Assembly: GCA_002337145.1 (NCBI GenBank)
Contig: DDFK01000001.1
Location: 1,147,501 to 1,211,500 of the forward strand
Reading direction: 5' to 3'
DNA from: Chitinophagaceae bacterium UBA1930
GTDB taxonomy: Bacteria; Bacteroidota; Bacteroidia; Chitinophagales; Chitinophagaceae
DNA length: 64,000 nt
Shown here: piece after piece, positions 54,601 through 63,722 of the stretch
Numbering within the stretch: position 1 is the stretch's first letter
Layout of the letters: each line of letters opens with the position of its first letter
Translations under genes and position numbers: made by a program
The notes under the pieces: model-generated
Seen by the model: only the letters and a program-made list of their open reading frames with translations
Databases searched by the model: none
What the model was told of the DNA's origin: nothing

Positions 54601-57600
54601 TTTCCACGGCAATCAATACGCCCCTTACTTCGCCCAGGTTGGGGTTACCATGTACCGAGTAGGTCTTGTTGCCAATCTGTTCGCGGTAAATGGCATCAAT
54701 GGTGGCCCCTGCTGCATTACGCCGCAGCTTCAGGTCTACCAGTTCCTTTAAACTGAAATCGAGGTTGTTCGAATCGGGCCACACCTTTAATGCATCTGCA
54801 TCGGTGGATGCATATTTGCCTGGTGGCGTAATTTTTAAAGGCACTTTTACTTCATAGTAATTGTTCAGGTAATCCTGTCCAATACGTATGATGGCATTCA
54901 GTTCATTGTCTTTTACCGGTGCGTATTTAGGCATGCTCTCGGCATGTACAAACATGGAAAGTTTGCCATACTGCCGCATGTCGAGGTTAAGTGACTTAAT
55001 AACGCCCACCGCATCTGTGTCTTGCAGGTTCAATACCTGTAAACTCATGGCCTGTTCATTCTGTAACAGGTTAACGCCGTTATTGCTTAACGATTGCACA
55101 CGTTCAATACCTGGCGGAATAACATAGTTTACAGGTGTACGGCTGCTGTTCTCTTCCAGGTTCACTGCCAACACATTCAATGTAGTGCTTGGTGTGGCCG
55201 GTTGGTAAGAACCTGTTGTATCTACTTTATAAGCAAAGTTCCTCCATTGGTTACGTACCAGGTTCAGCGATGCAAAACGCAGCACGGTGGAGTCTTCAAA
55301 ATCTGAAAGGTACATACGTACAAAGCGGATGGATTTGAAATCGGTGATACCGCCAACCGCATTTGCATAATCCTTGATCGGTATGCGGAAAAGGTACCAG
55401 TCTTCTTGGCCACTGGTTCCGTTTGCATAGGTTACGCTGATGCTCCGCTTGTCGGTTACATATTTGGTAACACCTACGTTCATGTTCTTTGACAGGTCTA
55501 TCTGGTATTCATAATACGACTCTGTTTCATTTAAGGTATTGTCCCGGTTCAGGTCCTCATTATCCGGATACAGTGTGGCAGCCGATGAAAGATCGCTGCT
55601 GGTAGTGGCCACAGGCGAGTTGCCTTGCGGGTTATTGTAGTTTTTGTAACGGCCCAGGATGCCTACACCGGCAGCATCGTACCTGCTATCCCTAAACCAT
55701 ACATAGTTATCGTTTGAAGGGTCATTTAAAGCCCTTTTGTACAGGTCGGTTGTTGGTCCAAAACCATTGTTGATGAGGTTTTGAAGGTAGTAGGCTTTCT
55801 GCACACGTTCGCTGTCATCTGTCATACCATCAAAGCCCACATCCTGAAAAGGACGGTCATTGGGATCGTTGCTGAATGCCTGTGTTATCTGAATGGGGTT
55901 CAAAGGTACAAAGCCCCACTTGCTGGTATCCATGGCGGCAGGCGAACTTGGTGTTCTTAACCCGTTCTCATAAAAACGTTTGCCATCCTTCAAAATGTCT
56001 TCGCTAATGTTACCCAGGTTCAGGAATAGTTTGCCCGTTGGGTTTGCGGCCCCGTTCTTTATAAAAGGATCCTGTATCCAAAACTCGGCATACTCTACGT
56101 TGCCTGTTTCAAAATCTGTCTGGTCTATGCTACGCATGATACCGCCCCAACGTTTCTTGGGATTCAGCAATTTGCCCGCAGCCGTAATTTCTGCCGAACT
56201 GCTTACATAGTTGTAAGGGCCCGGATCGGTTGGGTAGTAAGCAACATCGAAGGTGTTGGTTTGTACGTTGGTAATATTGGTAGTAGTGTTTGGAAACAGT
56301 TCATTGGTATACACCTGTCTTACCCTTGGGTCGCTCAATGCATTCAGGTCTTTACGCAGCGGGTTATTGCTTGCGTTCTTGTCCTGCAAGTTGGGCTCGA
56401 TATTGTACCATGCAATTTTTGCACGGTTAAAGTTGTAATCGATAGAGTCTTTTAAACTTGCTTCGGGAAACCTTTGTGGTGCCGCAGAAGAAGTTACGGG
56501 TGTGGAGGCCAATGTCCAGGCAATGGAAGGGAAACGTAGGTCGAGGCTGTTGCGTGTGCCTTCGAAATTGTCAACATAAATCAATCCGGCAGATCCGGAA
56601 CCAATTTGCTTCGGGTGACCAGGTTTTAAATAAGCACCTTCGCCATAAGCAGTAATGGTACTTTTTGCCTTGGTTGAATAAAAAGGCAATTTATTCAATG
56701 CCCTTGTAAGACCCGGCCATTCTGATTTGTAGCTGAAATCCACGCCATACATGGTGTTGCGTATAGGGTCGTCGCCATAATCCACCTTGGTAAAAAATGG
56801 CCTTTCGCCCAGCCTTACCATCGATGCCCCCAAACTCAGTTTCTTGTTGGCAATATAATCGGCACGCAAACCAAGAAAGCCCCGTTGCTGCATGCCAAAG
56901 CCTGCATTGTTTTCGTACGAAACACTTACAGGTATGCCTGAATTCAAAATGGCCTGGTTCAATATTTTTACACTTCCCAGATTATAGTCTATTGTATAGT
57001 CCGTTCCTTCTAGCAGCACCTGGCCGCCTGCATTGATTTTTACTGACCCTTGCGGTATGTTGAATGCACCCAGGTAAATATCGCTGCCACCCGTTCCTTT
57101 GGCTTGCCCCTGCATCACAAAGCGGTTGTAGTTGGCATAGGTTTGTGCAATGGCTTTTATGGAATCGTACAGGGCCCTGTACACATATTTGTTCTTCATG
57201 GACTGTGGCTGACCGGGGAAGGCAAGTGTATCCAGGTCGCTACCAAATGGCTCCAGCACGGGGAAGATGATTTTTCCCTGTTGGGGCAAAATGGTAAAAC
57301 CTTCCACATAGTCAAATACACCATCGGGCTGCGGGTCGTTCCTGTTGTTTAATCGGTCTAAGTTTAGAATACGCAACAAGGACACCCCGTCAACAGATGG
57401 GGCACTTTCTGGTAAATATCTTTTCAAGCCACCGCTTGGCTCTTCGTATAAAACGTTCAGTTTAAAATCTTCCCTGCTTACCCCTGCAATGTCTAAAGAG
57501 TACACGTTTTTCATCATCAAATGCCAAATAGGTAGGCTTATACGTGCAGCGGTAGCTTTCAATAGTTTTAGGAAGAGCACCCTTTGTACACCTTGCGTAG

Positions 57601-59044
57601 AATCCAATGCAACATCTTGTGAAAATTCACCTACTTGATATACTTGACCATTGTAAGTGTATTGATAAGCTACACCCAAAACTTCATCAGGCTGTAACTG
57701 TGCGTTAATGGAAAGGAAACCTATTTGTGGGTTGAACGTGTATTCGTTGGTGGTTAGTTTACGGGCAAATGTTTTTTCAAAGTCATTTACTGCGGATAGT
57801 CCAATGCCTTGCAATAAACCCGTTACCTGCGAAGGCTTCCTAAAAGGCGAGTTCAAGTTGCCCCCCTGTGTAAGCTTGGCGTACAAAGCATTGGCATAGT
57901 TGCCGGGCAGGCCATTGGTGGTACCATTTCCGGGAAGGTTGGCAGGGTTGGCAGGTGTGGCTTCACCCAAATCGGCCAGGGCCACCACATCCCGTGCATC
58001 TGTTGTGGCACCGGTGCGGTTGGTTATCCATACTTCAATACGTTGTATCTGCACCTGACTGTTTACAACAGGCAGTGTTTTCATTGCCTTGTTGAAGTTA
58101 TTACGGAAGTATTGGCCCATTAAAAAGTGCCTGTTCTCTTCGTAATCATCCAATTTTTTCTGGAATTGCGTAGTTGCCGCACCGCCTTGCAATGTTTGCG
58201 ACTGGCGTTGGGAGCGTTGATTGGCCAATGCTGCCGTAAAGAAAAATTTGCCAAACTGCAATTGTGTTTTGATACCAAACAGGTTCTGTGTGCTGGGTAT
58301 CAATGTACCTTTTGATGCCCAGGAAATATTACCCGCTTCAAAGCTTTTCAGTATCTCGTCCTGATTGCCTTTATAATCAAGTTTTAACTGGTTCTCGTAA
58401 TCAAAATTGGCAAGGGTGTTATAGTTAATGGGCAATTTCAACTTGTCGCCAATGCTTGCATTCATGCTAAGGTTGGTGTTCATGTCAAAATCAAAGCCAC
58501 CGTTCTTCCTAGCAGCTTCGGGCAATGTGGGGTTTTTGGTAACCTGCCCCTGATAGCCGGCTAAAATGTCAACGGAACCTTGTGGTTTGATGTCTACTTT
58601 AAGCCCATTTTTTCCTACGCCAAAAATCCGGTCAAATAGCTTGTCAAATACCTGCATTTTGGGCCTGGTCACCTTTCTATTGAGAGCTGTAAGTGCCTGC
58701 GACCTTTTCCTGAAATAATCGTCTTCTGCCTTTTTGTTCTGTATCCGCTGAAATTCGTCAAATGTCAAAAAAGTCGGGCGTCGGTAGGTTTTGCCGTTGA
58801 TGGTTTCAACAATATAGTACTCCTTGGTTTTGGGGTCGTACTGAATGTCTTGCTTGATTAATGAAGTATCCCTGCTGATGCCAAAGGGGTTCTTGTCCTG
58901 CCAGGTATAGCGGTCGCCCCTTCTATCTTTGATAGGGTATTTTAAACCGGAAGTATCTGTTTGTGCAACAGAAAACTGGCTGAAGCAAATGAATGCAAAA
59001 GCAGTTAGTAGTATATTCTTATTAAGAAAAAATGCGTAATTCAA
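51689..59044 (-). CDS. sprA: SprA/Sov, type IX secretion outer-membrane translocon
   Basis: Giant outer-membrane protein, 2451 residues, forming the 36-strand T9SS conducting barrel. N-terminal signal sequence (about 10-27 with SVAQ), then the SprA N-domain repeats. Typical landmarks: LKYPIKDRRGDRY, LPINYNTLANFDYENQLKL, ISWASKGTLIPSTQNLFGIKTQLQFG, SLGASMVRLGERPFFTK (about 720), IYVDNFEGTRNSLDL (about 820), VWVNELRLSEID (about 1500), and a terminal LQIRVSLAP strand. The start is TTG at 59044; there is no ATG before the signal peptide. ruvA lies 41 bases upstream on the same strand; sprA is often found beside ruvA in Bacteroidetes. The substrates with sorting domains are in the same window. Confidence 0.97.
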   Translation of the reverse strand: MNYAFFLNKNILLTAFAFICFSQFSVAQTDTSGLKYPIKDRRGDRYTWQDKNPFGISRDTSLIKQDIQYDPKTKEYYIVETINGKTYRRPTFLTFDEFQRIQNKKAEDDYFRKRSQALTALNRKVTRPKMQVFDKLFDRIFGVGKNGLKVDIKPQGSVDILAGYQGQVTKNPTLPEAARKNGGFDFDMNTNLSMNASIGDKLKLPINYNTLANFDYENQLKLDYKGNQDEILKSFEAGNISWASKGTLIPSTQNLFGIKTQLQFGKFFFTAALANQRSQRQSQTLQGGAATTQFQKKLDDYEENRHFLMGQYFRNNFNKAMKTLPVVNSQVQIQRIEVWITNRTGATTDARDVVALADLGEATPANPANLPGNGTTNGLPGNYANALYAKLTQGGNLNSPFRKPSQVTGLLQGIGLSAVNDFEKTFARKLTTNEYTFNPQIGFLSINAQLQPDEVLGVAYQYTYNGQVYQVGEFSQDVALDSTQGVQRVLFLKLLKATAARISLPIWHLMMKNVYSLDIAGVSREDFKLNVLYEEPSGGLKRYLPESAPSVDGVSLLRILNLDRLNNRNDPQPDGVFDYVEGFTILPQQGKIIFPVLEPFGSDLDTLAFPGQPQSMKNKYVYRALYDSIKAIAQTYANYNRFVMQGQAKGTGGSDIYLGAFNIPQGSVKINAGGQVLLEGTDYTIDYNLGSVKILNQAILNSGIPVSVSYENNAGFGMQQRGFLGLRADYIANKKLSLGASMVRLGERPFFTKVDYGDDPIRNTMYGVDFSYKSEWPGLTRALNKLPFYSTKAKSTITAYGEGAYLKPGHPKQIGSGSAGLIYVDNFEGTRNSLDLRFPSIAWTLASTPVTSSAAPQRFPEASLKDSIDYNFNRAKIAWYNIEPNLQDKNASNNPLRKDLNALSDPRVRQVYTNELFPNTTTNITNVQTNTFDVAYYPTDPGPYNYVSSSAEITAAGKLLNPKKRWGGIMRSIDQTDFETGNVEYAEFWIQDPFIKNGAANPTGKLFLNLGNISEDILKDGKRFYENGLRTPSSPAAMDTSKWGFVPLNPIQITQAFSNDPNDRPFQDVGFDGMTDDSERVQKAYYLQNLINNGFGPTTDLYKRALNDPSNDNYVWFRDSRYDAAGVGILGRYKNYNNPQGNSPVATTSSDLSSAATLYPDNEDLNRDNTLNETESYYEYQIDLSKNMNVGVTKYVTDKRSISVTYANGTSGQEDWYLFRIPIKDYANAVGGITDFKSIRFVRMYLSDFEDSTVLRFASLNLVRNQWRNFAYKVDTTGSYQPATPSTTLNVLAVNLEENSSRTPVNYVIPPGIERVQSLSNNGVNLLQNEQAMSLQVLNLQDTDAVGVIKSLNLDMRQYGKLSMFVHAESMPKYAPVKDNELNAIIRIGQDYLNNYYEVKVPLKITPPGKYASTDADALKVWPDSNNLDFSLKELVDLKLRRNAAGATIDAIYREQIGNKTYSVHGNPNLGEVRGVLIAVENAKDNNTFPLNAEVWVNELRLSEIDEHGSYAALARIDVQLADLGTVSVSANTYTQGFGTIEQRVNDRARDNLFQFDAAATIDAGKLTPKVGKNKAQISIPIYTSISKTIRKPEYDPYDKDVKYKDKLSAAKTQQQRDSIKNVALDQSTTKTFNLTNVRIQSTGKPKLWSLSNFDMSYSYTKIEQSSPLVLKNEVTKQRGGFGYTYNAPSKYIEPFKKLLSKRKSNWYNLVRDFNFNPKPSLLSFRADINRQFGQYIPRIVNTDGTGKIERVDTTYDKYFTFDRFYNMRWDLSRSLNLDFSATNNARVDEPYGLLDTKAKKDTVRQNFWNGGRNTYYTQKATLSYTLPLTKFPLTDWITARYNYSTSYNWIGASRLAISLGNILENSQENTINGEFDLTRLYSKSRWLRALDNIAPPKPKTAPGTDPKKKNGKDASTNPTNNTVGITVPTKAEVTKGLTGKAKEAAIKKWRQQKRDARIAQRLQKQNQPVEMNEFVKAGGKLITMLKRVSVNYGENYKSRLPGYMDSTKVLGQNFRSMQPGLDYVFGKQPDTNWLNKKAAQGLISRDPNFNSLFRQNFEQKLSITAQVEPIKEFIIDFNLDKTFSKEYTELFKDTSTAGNGKAQHLTPYAAGGFNVSYIAFSTLFEKNNPNEISETFKKFQDYRLIMSQRAAAANPYYNPTTGGVNADGYAKGYNRYAQDVLIPSFIAAYTGKDPNTVALIKQNNNNVRSNPFSGILPKPNWRATYTGLSKIPALAKTFSNITLTHAYNGSLAMNSYNSALLFTDPFRYGAPSFIDTVSGNYVPFFLVPNITIQEQFAPLIGIDVTTITQLNLKFEYKKSRQLSLSLIDYQLSQTNSTEWVVGASWRKRGFTLPFKLPGMKGKKLENDISFKLDLAMRDDFTSNSRLDQANAYGTGGQKVITIQPSIDYVMNNRVNVKLFFDQRRVTPYISTSAPTINTRAGLQIRVSLAP

Positions 59045-59085
59045 AACGTCAAAGCCTTGGTTAAGTAGAACTCAATCTCAATAAA

Positions 59086-59670
59086 TCACAGATTTTTCAA
59101 TGCTTGTTTAATTAAATCTTCCAGTGCAATGTCTCCGCTATTGGCGGCATTTGCCTTTTTAACTGCCTGCTCGGCAGCCGGTCTAGCTATGCCTAAAGAA
59201 ACCAATGCAGTAATTGCATCTGAATCAAGGGTGTTTTGCGTTAGTGCAGACAATGGCGAATCTAAGGATTGTTTGCTAAGCTTATCCCTTAACTCCACTA
59301 TCAAACGTTCGGCACTTTTACGGCCTATCCCTTTGATGCCCTCTAATTGCTTTGTGTTGCCTTGAATTATAGCCCTGGTAATTTCATCGGGTCTCATTCC
59401 AGACAACATCATCCTTGCAGTTGCTGCACCAACACCCGAAACACTGATCAATTGAAGAAAAAGCTCCTTTTCGTCCAAACCGGCAAAACCAAAAAGGGTT
59501 TGGGCATTTTCAGTAATATGCAGGTAGGTAAACAACTGGCCACTTTCCTTGTTGGCTATGGCAGAGTAGGTATGCAGGCTAATATGCAGGTCGTAACCAA
59601 CGCCATTTACATCTACCACTATACGGGCAGGCGACTTTTGCACAAATTGACCTCTTACAAACGCTATCAT
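59086..59670 (-). CDS. ruvA: Holliday junction branch migration protein RuvA
   Basis: 194 residues. OB-fold domain I (MIAFVRGQFVQKSP), helix-hairpin-helix domain II with GVGAATARMMLSG (about 80-92) and IKGIGRKSAERLIVELRDK (about 115-133), and C-terminal domain III (about 145-194) that contacts RuvB. RuvA binds four-way junctions and loads RuvB. The -7-like box TATTTTTG (minus, 59685-59692) lies 14 bases before the ATG. sprA follows 41 bases downstream, so the two may share a transcript. Confidence 0.95.
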   Translation of the reverse strand: MIAFVRGQFVQKSPARIVVDVNGVGYDLHISLHTYSAIANKESGQLFTYLHITENAQTLFGFAGLDEKELFLQLISVSGVGAATARMMLSGMRPDEITRAIIQGNTKQLEGIKGIGRKSAERLIVELRDKLSKQSLDSPLSALTQNTLDSDAITALVSLGIARPAAEQAVKKANAANSGDIALEDLIKQALKNL

Positions 59671-59815
59671 AAATACAAGGATTTCAAAAATAAGGGTTTA
59701 GGTGAAATGTTACGTTTAAATTTGAATTGATGTATTGCAGTTTAAACAATTGCAACTCGCTAATATTACTGATATTTGCCGTCACATAATTTTTTTGAGT
59801 CCTCAAATTAACCAG

Positions 59816-60805
59816 ATGAATAAAATTACCGCTGCAATTACAGCCGTTGGAGGTTATGTACCAGAAGACAAGCTTACCAATGCCGATTTAGAGAAAATAG
59901 TGGAAACCAACGATGAATGGATCAGGACCAGGACTGGTATTAGTGAAAGAAGGATACTGAAAGGCGAAGGCAAAGCCACCAGCGATATGGGTGCACCCGC
60001 CATTCAGGAAATACTCCGCAAAAAGAATATTGACCCTAAGGATATTGACTGCATTATTTGTGCAACCGTTACGCCCGACATGGTTTTTCCCGCAACGGCC
60101 AATATTATTGCCGATAAAATTGGGGCAACCAATGCCTGGAGTTTTGATTTGAATGCAGCTTGCAGCGGATTTCTATTTGCCCTAACTACCGGTGCAAGTT
60201 TCATTGAAAGTGGCAGGTACAAGAAAGTGATCGTAGTGGGTGCCGATAAAATGAGTGCCATTGTGGATTATACCGACAGAAACACTTGCGTACTTTTTGG
60301 CGATGCAGCAGCGGCAGTTTTATTGGAACCTTCAGTTGATGAAAATGGTATTTTGGACAGCCAGTTGAGAAGCGATGGAAGTGGTCGTGACTTTTTGCAT
60401 ATGAAAGCTGGTGGTTCGCTAAAGCCAGCATCGGTAGAATCGGTAATGGCCAGGGAGCATTATGCTTACCAAGAGGGCAAGACCGTTTTCAAATTTGCAG
60501 TAAAGGGCATGGCAGACGTAAGTGCCGAACTGTTGGAGCGGAATAATTTGACTGGCGATGATATTGCATGGCTTGTGCCCCATCAGGCCAACCTGCGTAT
60601 TATAGATGCAACGGCAGACCGTATGGGGCTGGCGAAAGAAAAAGTAATGATCAATATACAGAAATACGGCAACACAACTGCCGCAACCATTCCATTGTGT
60701 TTATGGGAGTGGGAAAGTCAGTTAAAGAAAGGCGACAATCTTGTATTGGCAGCTTTTGGTGGCGGTTTTACCTGGGGTGCCACCTGGGTCAAGTGGGCGT
60801 ATTAA
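59816..60805 (+). CDS. fabH: 3-oxoacyl-ACP synthase III
   Basis: Fatty-acid initiation enzyme that condenses acetyl-CoA with malonyl-ACP. 329 residues from ATG 59816 (MNKITAAITAVGGYVPEDKL); the frame is open 27 codons farther upstream without a family-like beginning. Catalytic triad is intact: Cys116 (NAACSGF), His256 (VPHQANLRIID) and Asn286 (YGNTTAA). The WIRTRTGISERR segment that binds CoA and the closing AAFGGGFTWG are seen. Divergent from ruvA across 145 bases. Bacteroidetes often carry several fabH copies. Confidence 0.94.
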   Translation: MNKITAAITAVGGYVPEDKLTNADLEKIVETNDEWIRTRTGISERRILKGEGKATSDMGAPAIQEILRKKNIDPKDIDCIICATVTPDMVFPATANIIADKIGATNAWSFDLNAACSGFLFALTTGASFIESGRYKKVIVVGADKMSAIVDYTDRNTCVLFGDAAAAVLLEPSVDENGILDSQLRSDGSGRDFLHMKAGGSLKPASVESVMAREHYAYQEGKTVFKFAVKGMADVSAELLERNNLTGDDIAWLVPHQANLRIIDATADRMGLAKEKVMINIQKYGNTTAATIPLCLWEWESQLKKGDNLVLAAFGGGFTWGATWVKWAY

Positions 60806-60825
60806 AAGCCGAAGAAGAAATTGGG

Positions 60826-60863
60826 AACAGCAACCTTGTAATGAGGTTGCTGTTTTATTTTTT
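60826..60863 (+). terminator. Intrinsic terminator after fabH
   Basis: 11-bp stem AACAGCAACCT/AGGTTGCTGTT (60826-60836 with 60844-60854) with TTATTTTTT after it. The T-run contains the stop codon of the convergent DinB gene. Confidence 0.85.
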
Positions 60864-61349
60864 GCTCCTTACCCAAATCAGGAAATCCGTTTGCGGAATT
60901 GTATCAATGCCCAATTGCCTTAGCATGGTTGCCAATTGCCCACGATGGTAGGAACCATGGTTGAATACATGCTGCAACATTTGCCAAACGGACTGTTTAA
61001 ATTGCTCCCGTTTACTGTTTTGATAAGCAAACACATGTTCCAATTGCATATTGCTTGCACTGGCCACCCAATCGACCCATAATTTACTCTGGTGCTGCCA
61101 GCCTTCTATAATATGCTCCATAGTTAAGCCAGGTGTTGCACTTGGCGGCACAATGTGTTCCTGCAGTTTTATCCGTTGCCATACAATGCTTTCCGCATCC
61201 CATATATGCAGCATGGTTTTGTACAGGCTGGGGAAACTGCTTGTTACCTCCTGCTGTTGCTGCTGCTCCGTTAGGCCAACAATGAGTTTTATAAACTGGC
61301 CGTTTGCCCAAATATTATAAGCGGCATATTGTGTAAGCAGTTCCTTCAT
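60855..61349 (-). CDS. DinB family four-helix protein
   Basis: 164 residues, a four-helix metal-binding bundle. Putative Ni/Zn ligands are His48 in MLHIWDAES and the His residues in HVFNHGSYHRGQL near residues 128-137. DinB/YfiT proteins include thiol-dependent enzymes and many of unknown role. Start ATG 61347-61349. Its stop overlaps the fabH terminator's T-run. Confidence 0.85.
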   Translation of the reverse strand: MKELLTQYAAYNIWANGQFIKLIVGLTEQQQQQEVTSSFPSLYKTMLHIWDAESIVWQRIKLQEHIVPPSATPGLTMEHIIEGWQHQSKLWVDWVASASNMQLEHVFAYQNSKREQFKQSVWQMLQHVFNHGSYHRGQLATMLRQLGIDTIPQTDFLIWVRSKK

Positions 61350-61446
61350 AGCGATTGATTACATTTGGTTGCTGAAGATAGGAATTAGCTGCAAGTTTTA
61401 TGGGTTGCCTTTATGTTACGCTACAAGCCGGGCCATGCATACCATT

Positions 61447-61472
61447 GCTGATGGGTGCGACGCCCATGCAGC
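61447..61472. other. Intergenic hairpin upstream of the Cys/Met-metabolism enzyme gene
   Basis: GCTGATGGG/CCCAT(G)CAGC (61447-61455 with 61463-61472, one bulged G), loop TGCGACG. In the 170-base gap before the PLP enzyme gene. It does not resemble a SAM riboswitch to my reading and has no T-run; it may be a dispersed palindrome. Confidence 0.4.
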
Positions 61473-61519
61473 TTCATTCCTGTTCATTAGCCAAGTACAA
61501 AAATATTTAACCTATACAC

Positions 61520-62740
61520 ATGAGTAAGTTTCCATTAACGGGTATCAGCTCGGTTGCCATGCATACCAATGGGCATGACAATGCAGACAGTGCACATATA
61601 ACACCCATCTACGCCACATCTACTTTTACTTTTGATACGGCACAGCAGGGCATGGAACGTTTTGCGAGCCTGGACAAAGAAAAAATTTACAGCCGTTGGG
61701 GCAACCCAACTTTTAAAGCTGCAGAAGAAACCATTGCCGCATTGGAAGCATTTGGTTTGAAGGATGAAAATGGCAGCCCCTTACAATTGAAAGCATTGCT
61801 ACATGCCAGCGGACAGGCAGCCATGACCACGATGTTCATGAGCAACCTGCAAAGTGGCGATATGATACTGTCGCACTTTTCTTTATATGGCGGCACTTAC
61901 GAGTTGATGCATAAAGTATTGGCACAAGCGGGTATTGCTACCATTATTATTGACATGCGTGACCTGAACCTGGTAGCAGAAACCTTGAAACAGAACCCTG
62001 CTATTAAACTGGTGCATATTGAAACACCAGCCAACCCTACCATTCAATGTGTGGACATTGAAGCAGTAACCAAGCTTGCCAAACAGCACAGTATGATGGT
62101 TACGGTTGACAATACATTTGCCACACCTTATTTGCAGCAGCCATTTAAGTATGGTGTTGACTTCGTGTTTCACTCTACCACCAAATTTTTAAATGGGCAT
62201 GGCACGGCCATTGGCGGTGTATTGGTAGGCAAGGATATTGAACTGATGAAAACAAAAGTGTGGAAATGGTTTGCCTTACTGGGTGGCAATGCCAACCCCT
62301 TTGATGCCTTTTTGTTAAGTACCGGCATGAAGACCTTGGAAGTAAGGATGGACAGGCATTGCGACAATGCCATGCAGGTTGCCCATTATTTACAGCAGCA
62401 TAATGCCGTTGCCCAGGTAAACTATACTGGGCTGACTGACCACCCGGACCACGCCGTTTGTGCCAGGCAAATGAAGCACCCTGGAGCTTTGATGAGCTTT
62501 GAACTGAAGGGCGGTTTGGATGCGGGAAAAAAATTCATTGACAGGTTACAGATGTGTGTACGTGCTGTAAGCCTGGGCACAGTTGATACATTGATTTCTC
62601 ACCCCGCCAGCATGACCCATTTTAGTGTGCCAAGGGAAGAGCGGGTAAAATTCGGCATCAGCGATGGACTGATAAGATTGAGTGTAGGCATTGAGAACAT
62701 TGCAGATATCTTGAACGACTTTGAACAGGCTCTACGATAA
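61520..62740 (+). CDS. Cys/Met-metabolism PLP enzyme (cystathionine gamma-synthase/methionine gamma-lyase family)
   Basis: 406 residues, fold type I PLP enzyme of the trans-sulfuration family. The PLP Lys is K222 in HSTTKFLNGHG; the substrate/PLP motif YSRWGNPTFKAAEETIAALE, GQAAMTTMFM and VSLGTVDTLISHPASMTH are present. In the family the same chain can act as cystathionine gamma-synthase, O-acylhomoserine sulfhydrylase or methionine gamma-lyase; the sequence alone does not choose. No met operon neighbour is visible. ATG start clear. Twenty bases ahead of the flavin oxidase gene. Confidence 0.9.
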   Translation: MSKFPLTGISSVAMHTNGHDNADSAHITPIYATSTFTFDTAQQGMERFASLDKEKIYSRWGNPTFKAAEETIAALEAFGLKDENGSPLQLKALLHASGQAAMTTMFMSNLQSGDMILSHFSLYGGTYELMHKVLAQAGIATIIIDMRDLNLVAETLKQNPAIKLVHIETPANPTIQCVDIEAVTKLAKQHSMMVTVDNTFATPYLQQPFKYGVDFVFHSTTKFLNGHGTAIGGVLVGKDIELMKTKVWKWFALLGGNANPFDAFLLSTGMKTLEVRMDRHCDNAMQVAHYLQQHNAVAQVNYTGLTDHPDHAVCARQMKHPGALMSFELKGGLDAGKKFIDRLQMCVRAVSLGTVDTLISHPASMTHFSVPREERVKFGISDGLIRLSVGIENIADILNDFEQALR

Positions 62741-62760
62741 CATTTAGAAACCTTTTTTTG

Positions 62761-63693
62761 ATGAGCAAAAAAATTGCAGTTGTTGGTGCGGGCATCAGTG
62801 GATTGTCCACCGCCTATATGCTTCTTCAGGCAGGGCATACCGTTACTGTTTTCGCAAAAGCATTTTCGCCCAACATTACCTCTAACAAGGCAGCGGCATT
62901 CTGGTTTCCATATCATGTACGCAATGATATACGTGCGGTGGAATGGTGCAGGAAAAGCTATGCATTCTTTAAAGAAAAAAGCAATGATACCGCAACGGGC
63001 ATACGCATGATTGATATTGTAAAAGCATGCAAACATGGCGTGGCCGATGAAACGAACTGGGTTGATTATATGCCGCCCACTACCTTGACCACATTACAGG
63101 ATCATGAATTGCCCAATGGGTATGACAAAGGTTATAAAGCGTTGGTGCCTTTAATTGAAACGCAGTTGTTTCTGCCCTGGCTGATGGAGCGATTGAGAGA
63201 ACAAGGAGCCGCCCTTGTTGAAAAAGAAATAAGCAGCTTACATACATTGCAGGAAACATTTGACATTGTGGTTAACTGCTCTGCATTGGGAGCAAGAACT
63301 TTGTGTAACGACGACACTGTTATTCCCGTTCGGGGCCAGGTTGCGTTGCTGGAGCCCGGCTACCCCGATTATATTTTTATTGACAACCAAACGCCATCGT
63401 ACATTGTTCCAAGAAAAGATGCGACCATTGTTGGTGGTACTTATGAAGAAGGTGTTGACGATGCGGTTGTTGATGAAAATGATTTGCAGCAAATATTGTC
63501 TAAAGCCTATGCTATTTTACCTGCATTGAAAAATAGAAAAATAATAGGCAGTTGGGCAGGGCTTCGTCCGTACAGAAAAGAAGTGCGGCTTGAAAGGGAT
63601 GGCAATATCATTCACAATTACGGACATGGCGGCAGCGGCTTTACCTTGAGTTTTGGTTGTGCCGAAGCAGTTGCCGCATTGATTCCACATTGA
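62761..63693 (+). CDS. FAD-dependent D-amino-acid oxidase family protein
   Basis: 310 residues from ATG 62761 (a TTG one codon upstream is also open). Dinucleotide motif VVGAGISGLSTAYMLLQAG at 7-25, then the substrate-side GLRPYRKEVRLERD with Arg in place of the substrate-carboxylate Arg of D-amino-acid oxidase, and the exact family signature IIHNYGHGGSGFTLSFGCAEA (about 283-303). Predicted to oxidise D-amino acids to keto acids with H2O2 release; the preferred substrate is unknown. Lies between the PLP enzyme and the GNAT gene in the same direction. Confidence 0.88.
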   Translation: MSKKIAVVGAGISGLSTAYMLLQAGHTVTVFAKAFSPNITSNKAAAFWFPYHVRNDIRAVEWCRKSYAFFKEKSNDTATGIRMIDIVKACKHGVADETNWVDYMPPTTLTTLQDHELPNGYDKGYKALVPLIETQLFLPWLMERLREQGAALVEKEISSLHTLQETFDIVVNCSALGARTLCNDDTVIPVRGQVALLEPGYPDYIFIDNQTPSYIVPRKDATIVGGTYEEGVDDAVVDENDLQQILSKAYAILPALKNRKIIGSWAGLRPYRKEVRLERDGNIIHNYGHGGSGFTLSFGCAEAVAALIPH

Positions 63694-63722
63694 TTGCTTA
63701 AAAGAAAACACAGGAGATATAC

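Noticed and set aside
61350..61519. SAM riboswitch before the Cys/Met-metabolism enzyme gene
   Set aside because: The gap has one short bulged hairpin but not the multi-stem core or a terminator/sequestration arrangement that I would expect.
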